Shown in pieces: positions 60,498 through 64,000 of a stretch of DNA of 64,000 bases; within the stretch, counting starts at the first letter, position 1, and every line of letters starts with the position of its first letter. The notes below the pieces were generated by a model. The model was given only the letters and a program-made list of their open reading frames with translations. It had not been told where the DNA came from and did no database searches. The stretch is from JAFDYH01 sp049840875 (lineage in GTDB: Bacteria > Bacteroidota > Bacteroidia > Chitinophagales > Chitinophagaceae). Location: NCBI GenBank assembly GCA_049840875.1, contig JASGJE010000011.1, positions 62,001 to 126,000 on the forward strand, written 5' to 3'. Position numbers and translations under genes: made by a program.

Positions 60498-60764
60498 ATG
60501 AATATTCAATTCAAAAAAAATATCCAGTTTACGAAAATTGTGAAAGCTGAAGGCAGATTGAGAGAATTTAACTTCAGAAAACTGGGCGGCTCTAATGAAG
60601 GCTTTTTCACCGTAGATGTGGTAGATGATCGCGGTAATCGCGTCATGTTCAGAATGCAAAAAGAAGAAGGCAAGTGGAAAATTGTGCCTCAACCTCTCCC
60701 ATCATGGGTAACATCTAGCGAGCAGCAATTTCATGACTTGATTGAAGAATCGCTGACCGAATAG
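60498..60764 (+). CDS. Small protein of unknown function
   Basis: An 88-residue protein from the ATG at 60498 (MNIQFKKNIQF). It shows strand-rich, charged sequence (FFTVDVVDDRGNRVMFRMQK) and an aromatic C-terminus (LPSWVTSSEQQFHDLIE). I do not recognise a family. Start chosen to avoid a signal-less extension. It stands between two minus-strand genes. Confidence 0.7.
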   Translation: MNIQFKKNIQFTKIVKAEGRLREFNFRKLGGSNEGFFTVDVVDDRGNRVMFRMQKEEGKWKIVPQPLPSWVTSSEQQFHDLIEESLTE

Positions 60765-60774
60765 GTTTTCCCCA

Positions 60775-62046
60775 TTACTTCTCAAACACTTTGAAATCCC
60801 AGGCTGAAAAATGGAACAGGAAGTTATTGACTTCAAGTACTTCATTTTCAGAAAAAATGTTTTTATACATACCTGATACCGCAGGGTCGTTTATACTGAA
60901 CGAAACCCAACCCGGTGCGAGATTAAGAACAATAAGAACTTCCCGGTTCTGTGTTTTTCTCAAAAAACAAAAAACACGGTTATCAGTTGTTTTCAACCTG
61001 TATGTCACCACGTTATTATCACCGGCGCTCAATGCAGAGTTAGTGGTGTGAAGATTGAGAAGTGTTTTATAAAAATCATGTAGTTCACAGTTATTACTCC
61101 ATTCAATTTCATCTTTATCAAAAAACCTGAGGCGCTTTCTATTGGGAAGCTCCTGGCCACTATAGATTAACGGAACTCCATTCCATGTCGCGCAAAGCAC
61201 CGCAAATACTTTTGCAGCATCTCCTAATCGTTCATATTCGCTTCCACTATGGGAATTCTCATCATGATTGCTGGTAAAATAAGCCCTGATGGCATCCTGC
61301 GGAAAGCTATCATTGTAATTATACAAAACCGCATCAAGCCCGGCAGTGTCAGCCTGCAAACGAGAGTATTGTTCTATCTTATGCAGAAATTGCCAGGTAT
61401 AGGTGGCATCAAACACATCATGATAAGCAGCGTCTTCTGTTTCTGCAAGCCAGAATAAAGGCTTTATCGCATCCAGTTCCTTTCTTGCATTTCTCCAGAA
61501 ATCGAGCGGAATGAGATGCGCCATATCACAACGAAAACCATCGAGATTGCATTCATTTATCCAAAACTTCATGGCATCGATCATCGCATGCTGTTGTTCA
61601 GCGCTGCTATGATTGATCTGCACCACATCTTCCCAATCATAAGGCGATTTCAGGTTTCCTTTCTCGTCCAATTCATAATAATCACGATGGTTCATTGTCC
61701 ACACATGATCCCATGCCGTATGATTGGCCACCCAGTCAATAATCACTTTAAACCCCATGAACTGTGCGGTATCCACCAATCTTTTGAAATCATCTATAGT
61801 GCCAAACTCAGGGTTTATGGCTTTGTAATCCTTGATTGAATAATAACTGCCGAGACTTCCGATTCGCTTTATTTCACCAATAGGATGAATGGGCATAAAC
61901 CACAATATCTTAACACCCATATCGAGCAGACGCGGCAAATGTTCTGCAAATGCATTAAAGGTTCCGTCCTTTGTATATTGCCGCACGTTCACTTCATAAA
62001 TATTTGCTGATCTTGCCCAGTCAACTGTTTTAAATTCCGGATTCAT
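60775..62046 (-). CDS. GH13 alpha-amylase family enzyme
   Basis: A 423-residue cytosolic glycoside hydrolase or transglycosylase. Four GH13 blocks are visible: DWVANHTAWDH (region I), GFRCDMAH with nucleophile Asp (II), LAETED with acid/base Glu (III), and FTSNHDENS with the stabilising Asp (IV). The N-terminus ANIYEVNVRQYTKDGTFNAF is typical of Bacteroidota alpha-amylase-like proteins. There is no signal peptide. The specificity (amylase, glucosyltransferase) is not resolved by sequence. Confidence 0.88.
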   Translation of the reverse strand: MNPEFKTVDWARSANIYEVNVRQYTKDGTFNAFAEHLPRLLDMGVKILWFMPIHPIGEIKRIGSLGSYYSIKDYKAINPEFGTIDDFKRLVDTAQFMGFKVIIDWVANHTAWDHVWTMNHRDYYELDEKGNLKSPYDWEDVVQINHSSAEQQHAMIDAMKFWINECNLDGFRCDMAHLIPLDFWRNARKELDAIKPLFWLAETEDAAYHDVFDATYTWQFLHKIEQYSRLQADTAGLDAVLYNYNDSFPQDAIRAYFTSNHDENSHSGSEYERLGDAAKVFAVLCATWNGVPLIYSGQELPNRKRLRFFDKDEIEWSNNCELHDFYKTLLNLHTTNSALSAGDNNVVTYRLKTTDNRVFCFLRKTQNREVLIVLNLAPGWVSFSINDPAVSGMYKNIFSENEVLEVNNFLFHFSAWDFKVFEK

Positions 62047-62237
62047 TCATTTACCGTTGAACTGTGAAAATAGTCTTTCTTGTTCTTAACACAAGTTGCT
62101 CCATTCAACCGCGATCTTCCCAAGCTGTATTTCAGCATTTTTACAAATTCTGTAATCACAAAACTTCGGTGGCGTTTTTAGTAACTTGCAACGCTTTCTC
62201 ATTACTCTTGTTAATCCGGGAAATCGCAGAGCAGACA

Positions 62238-63464
62238 ATGAAAAATTTTGAAGTCCCCATCATATATCGCAGTCCACTGATTACCGCCATCAAGAAAAAG
62301 CGGAAAGAGATGGACAAAATGAAAAAGGACTTCACGCCTACCCTGCTCGACTTTGGGCCATTACAAATTTATCTTGCACGGCATTTCGGTTTTTGCTACG
62401 GTGTCGAAAATGCAATTGAGATCGCTTTTCGTACCGTAGAAGAAAACCCTGGCAAAAAGATTTACCTGCTGAGCGAAATGATTCATAATCCACAGGTGAA
62501 TGCAGATCTGCAATCTCACGGAATAGAATTTCTGCAGGATACATATGGCAAGCAATTGATTCCATTTGATAAAATAACGGCTGAAGATATCGTTCTGATA
62601 CCGGCGTTTGGAACTACTATTGCCATAGAAAAAATGCTGAACGAAAAAGGTATCCCAACGGAAAAATACAATACCACCTGCCCCTTCGTAGAAAAAGTCT
62701 GGAACCGAAGCGAAGTAATCGCAAAGAAGGATTACACTATTATCATTCATGGCAAACCCAATCATGAAGAAACAAGAGCGACTTTCTCACATGCTGCCGC
62801 CAATGCTCCTTCCGTGGTAGTAAAAGATATGAACCAAACAAAGGAATTGGCAAAATATATTACCGGGGAAAAGCCGGAAGCTGATTTTTACATAGAATTC
62901 AAAGGGCAATTCACTGAAGGTTTTAATGTATCGCAACATCTCGAACGTATCGGCGTTGTGAACCAAACCACAATGCTCGCAAGTGATACGCAGGCTATCG
63001 CTGATTTTCTGAAGCAAATAATGATTGTAAAATTTAACCTCGCCGGCAATACTATTGAAAAACATTTCGCCGATACAAGAGATACTCTTTGCTATGCAAC
63101 AAACGATAACCAGGGCGCTGTAACAGGTATGCTTGAAGTAAACGCAGACATCGCTGTCGTCGTAGGTGGCTATAACTCTTCCAATACCTCACATCTTGTT
63201 GAACTATGTGAAGAAAAATTACCCACCTTCTTTATCAACGGGGAAGATAAAATTTTATCAGAAAAGGAGATTCTCCATTATAATTTTCATAATGGCCAGG
63301 AGATGCTGACTTCAAATTATTTACCTCTGAAAAAGCCTGTAAAAATACTGATTACGAGCGGAGCTTCTTGTCCGGACGCATTGGTGGAAGGTGTAATAAA
63401 AAAAATTACCGGTTTTTTTGAACCGGACAGAAATATTCAAAAAATGATTGAGAATTTTTCTTAG
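62238..63464 (+). CDS. ispH: 4-hydroxy-3-methylbut-2-enyl diphosphate reductase
   Basis: The last enzyme of the MEP pathway for isoprenoid precursors, an iron-sulfur protein. The 408-residue product (long form) has the three cluster cysteines in FGFCYGVE (Cys53), NTTCPFVEKVW and SGASCPDALVEG. The start at 62238 gives MKNFEVPIIYRS. The 58 residues read upstream are not conserved in character. It is divergent from the GH13 gene. Active-site EVGHTH-like segments are replaced by HGKPNHEETRA in this form. Confidence 0.92.
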   Translation: MKNFEVPIIYRSPLITAIKKKRKEMDKMKKDFTPTLLDFGPLQIYLARHFGFCYGVENAIEIAFRTVEENPGKKIYLLSEMIHNPQVNADLQSHGIEFLQDTYGKQLIPFDKITAEDIVLIPAFGTTIAIEKMLNEKGIPTEKYNTTCPFVEKVWNRSEVIAKKDYTIIIHGKPNHEETRATFSHAAANAPSVVVKDMNQTKELAKYITGEKPEADFYIEFKGQFTEGFNVSQHLERIGVVNQTTMLASDTQAIADFLKQIMIVKFNLAGNTIEKHFADTRDTLCYATNDNQGAVTGMLEVNADIAVVVGGYNSSNTSHLVELCEEKLPTFFINGEDKILSEKEILHYNFHNGQEMLTSNYLPLKKPVKILITSGASCPDALVEGVIKKITGFFEPDRNIQKMIENFS

Positions 63465-63591
63465 TTTTCATTATTAGTTTTCTAACCATACGCCCTTGCT
63501 GTACCAACACCAATAATTCCATCCTTTTCATGTGAAATAATCTGTTTGTTGACAGAGATAAAATCATTTTAATCATTAAACGTTTGTATCT

Positions 63592-64000
63592 ATGGCCAAT
63601 GCTTTGCGTTCACTAAAAAAAATCTGGGTTTTAAATTTTGTACGGCGATTGTTCAATGCATCAAAAGTTTATAACAGGAAATATTCACAGATCATCAAGT
63701 GGGGATTTTCTTCAAACGAGGATACGAATTACACATATAATCTTACAGACGATAACATCGTTTACATGGCACAAATGATCTCGTTTGTCACAAAAACTGA
63801 TTACTCTGTCATCCTGGGTTATATAAAAGAAGCCGAATCAAACAACGAATTGAAAAATCATATCATTGCAACAACAAAAAATTCAGAACTGAACAGGTAC
63901 GCAGATAAGGAAGTCAGGTTTGGAAAACGGTTGGGTTGGTATGCGTTCGTTCGTGCTTTAAAACCCCGGATTATCATTGAAACAGGTATTGACAAAGGAT
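63592..64000 (+). CDS. Class I SAM-dependent methyltransferase (partial)
   Basis: The gene runs off the right edge after ~136 residues. The visible part begins MANALRSLKKIWVLNFVRRL and ends with GWYAFVRALKPRIIIETGID, where ETGID.KG is motif I of the Rossmann-type methyltransferase. The N-terminal ~110 residues are an alpha-helical extension. Substrate is unknown. Confidence 0.7.
   Translation, partial: MANALRSLKKIWVLNFVRRLFNASKVYNRKYSQIIKWGFSSNEDTNYTYNLTDDNIVYMAQMISFVTKTDYSVILGYIKEAESNNELKNHIIATTKNSELNRYADKEVRFGKRLGWYAFVRALKPRIIIETGIDKG

Overview
The window looks like a chromosomal segment of a Bacteroidota bacterium, most likely a member of Chitinophagaceae (inferred, not proven). The support is: two secreted proteins with type IX secretion (T9SS) C-terminal sorting domains; promoters that fit the Bacteroidota TTG-N20-TAnnTTTG pattern; families largely confined to the phylum (DUF4954, DUF2807 and DUF4251 proteins); and frequent lipoprotein or Sec signals ending in ..AQ. 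Gene content is mostly housekeeping and intact. I see no rRNA, phage, insertion sequence or CRISPR array.

Layout. 1-6.4 kb: a minus-strand efflux operon (tetR, tolC-like, HlyD/YbhG-like adaptor, two YbhF-like ATPases, ABC-2 permease) with two copies of a TetR operator palindrome and a four-helix-bundle (S23-like) gene inserted in it. 6.4-9.6 kb: two tandem secreted metzincin-like proteases, each preceded by a decaying copy of the 3' end of the homogentisate dioxygenase gene that lies just beyond them. 9.7-15.7 kb: Nudix hydrolase, an uncharacterised membrane-protein pair (the second frameshifted), a phosphodiesterase, an ECF sigma factor overlapping a membrane-anchored trypsin-like protease with an anti-sigma-like N-terminus, and a nucleotidyltransferase. 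15.8-26.6 kb: PLP enzyme, lipB, RluD-type pseudouridine synthase, def, ruvX, a UbiA-type prenyltransferase, a SPOUT methyltransferase, mutS and a SET-domain protein. 26.6-39.9 kb: mgtE, glmS, a DUF4954 beta-helix protein, two T9SS cargo proteins, der and era, then a single initiator tRNA with its own promoter and terminator.

40-51 kb: an LVIVD-repeat lipoprotein with a small barrel-like partner, three tandem DUF2807 genes (the middle one truncated), a TPP riboswitch in front of a TonB-dependent receptor, then rhodanese, PASTA and ddl genes and a GT-C-like membrane protein. 51-64 kb: a ferredoxin divergent from a LuxC-type acyl-CoA reductase, an HtrA protease, a double thioredoxin-fold protein, a VanX-type dipeptidase, gamma-glutamyltransferase, a frameshifted sialate O-acetylesterase, a GH13 enzyme, ispH and a truncated methyltransferase at the window edge.

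Cross-cutting observations. Many intergenic gaps carry short degenerate repeats phased at 7 or 8 nt, with a different motif at each place. Promoters of the -33/-7 type can be aligned at several genes, and mutS and the SPOUT methyltransferase appear to be transcribed from essentially at their start codons. Two genes are broken by one-base changes in homopolymers, which may be real or may be assembly errors.
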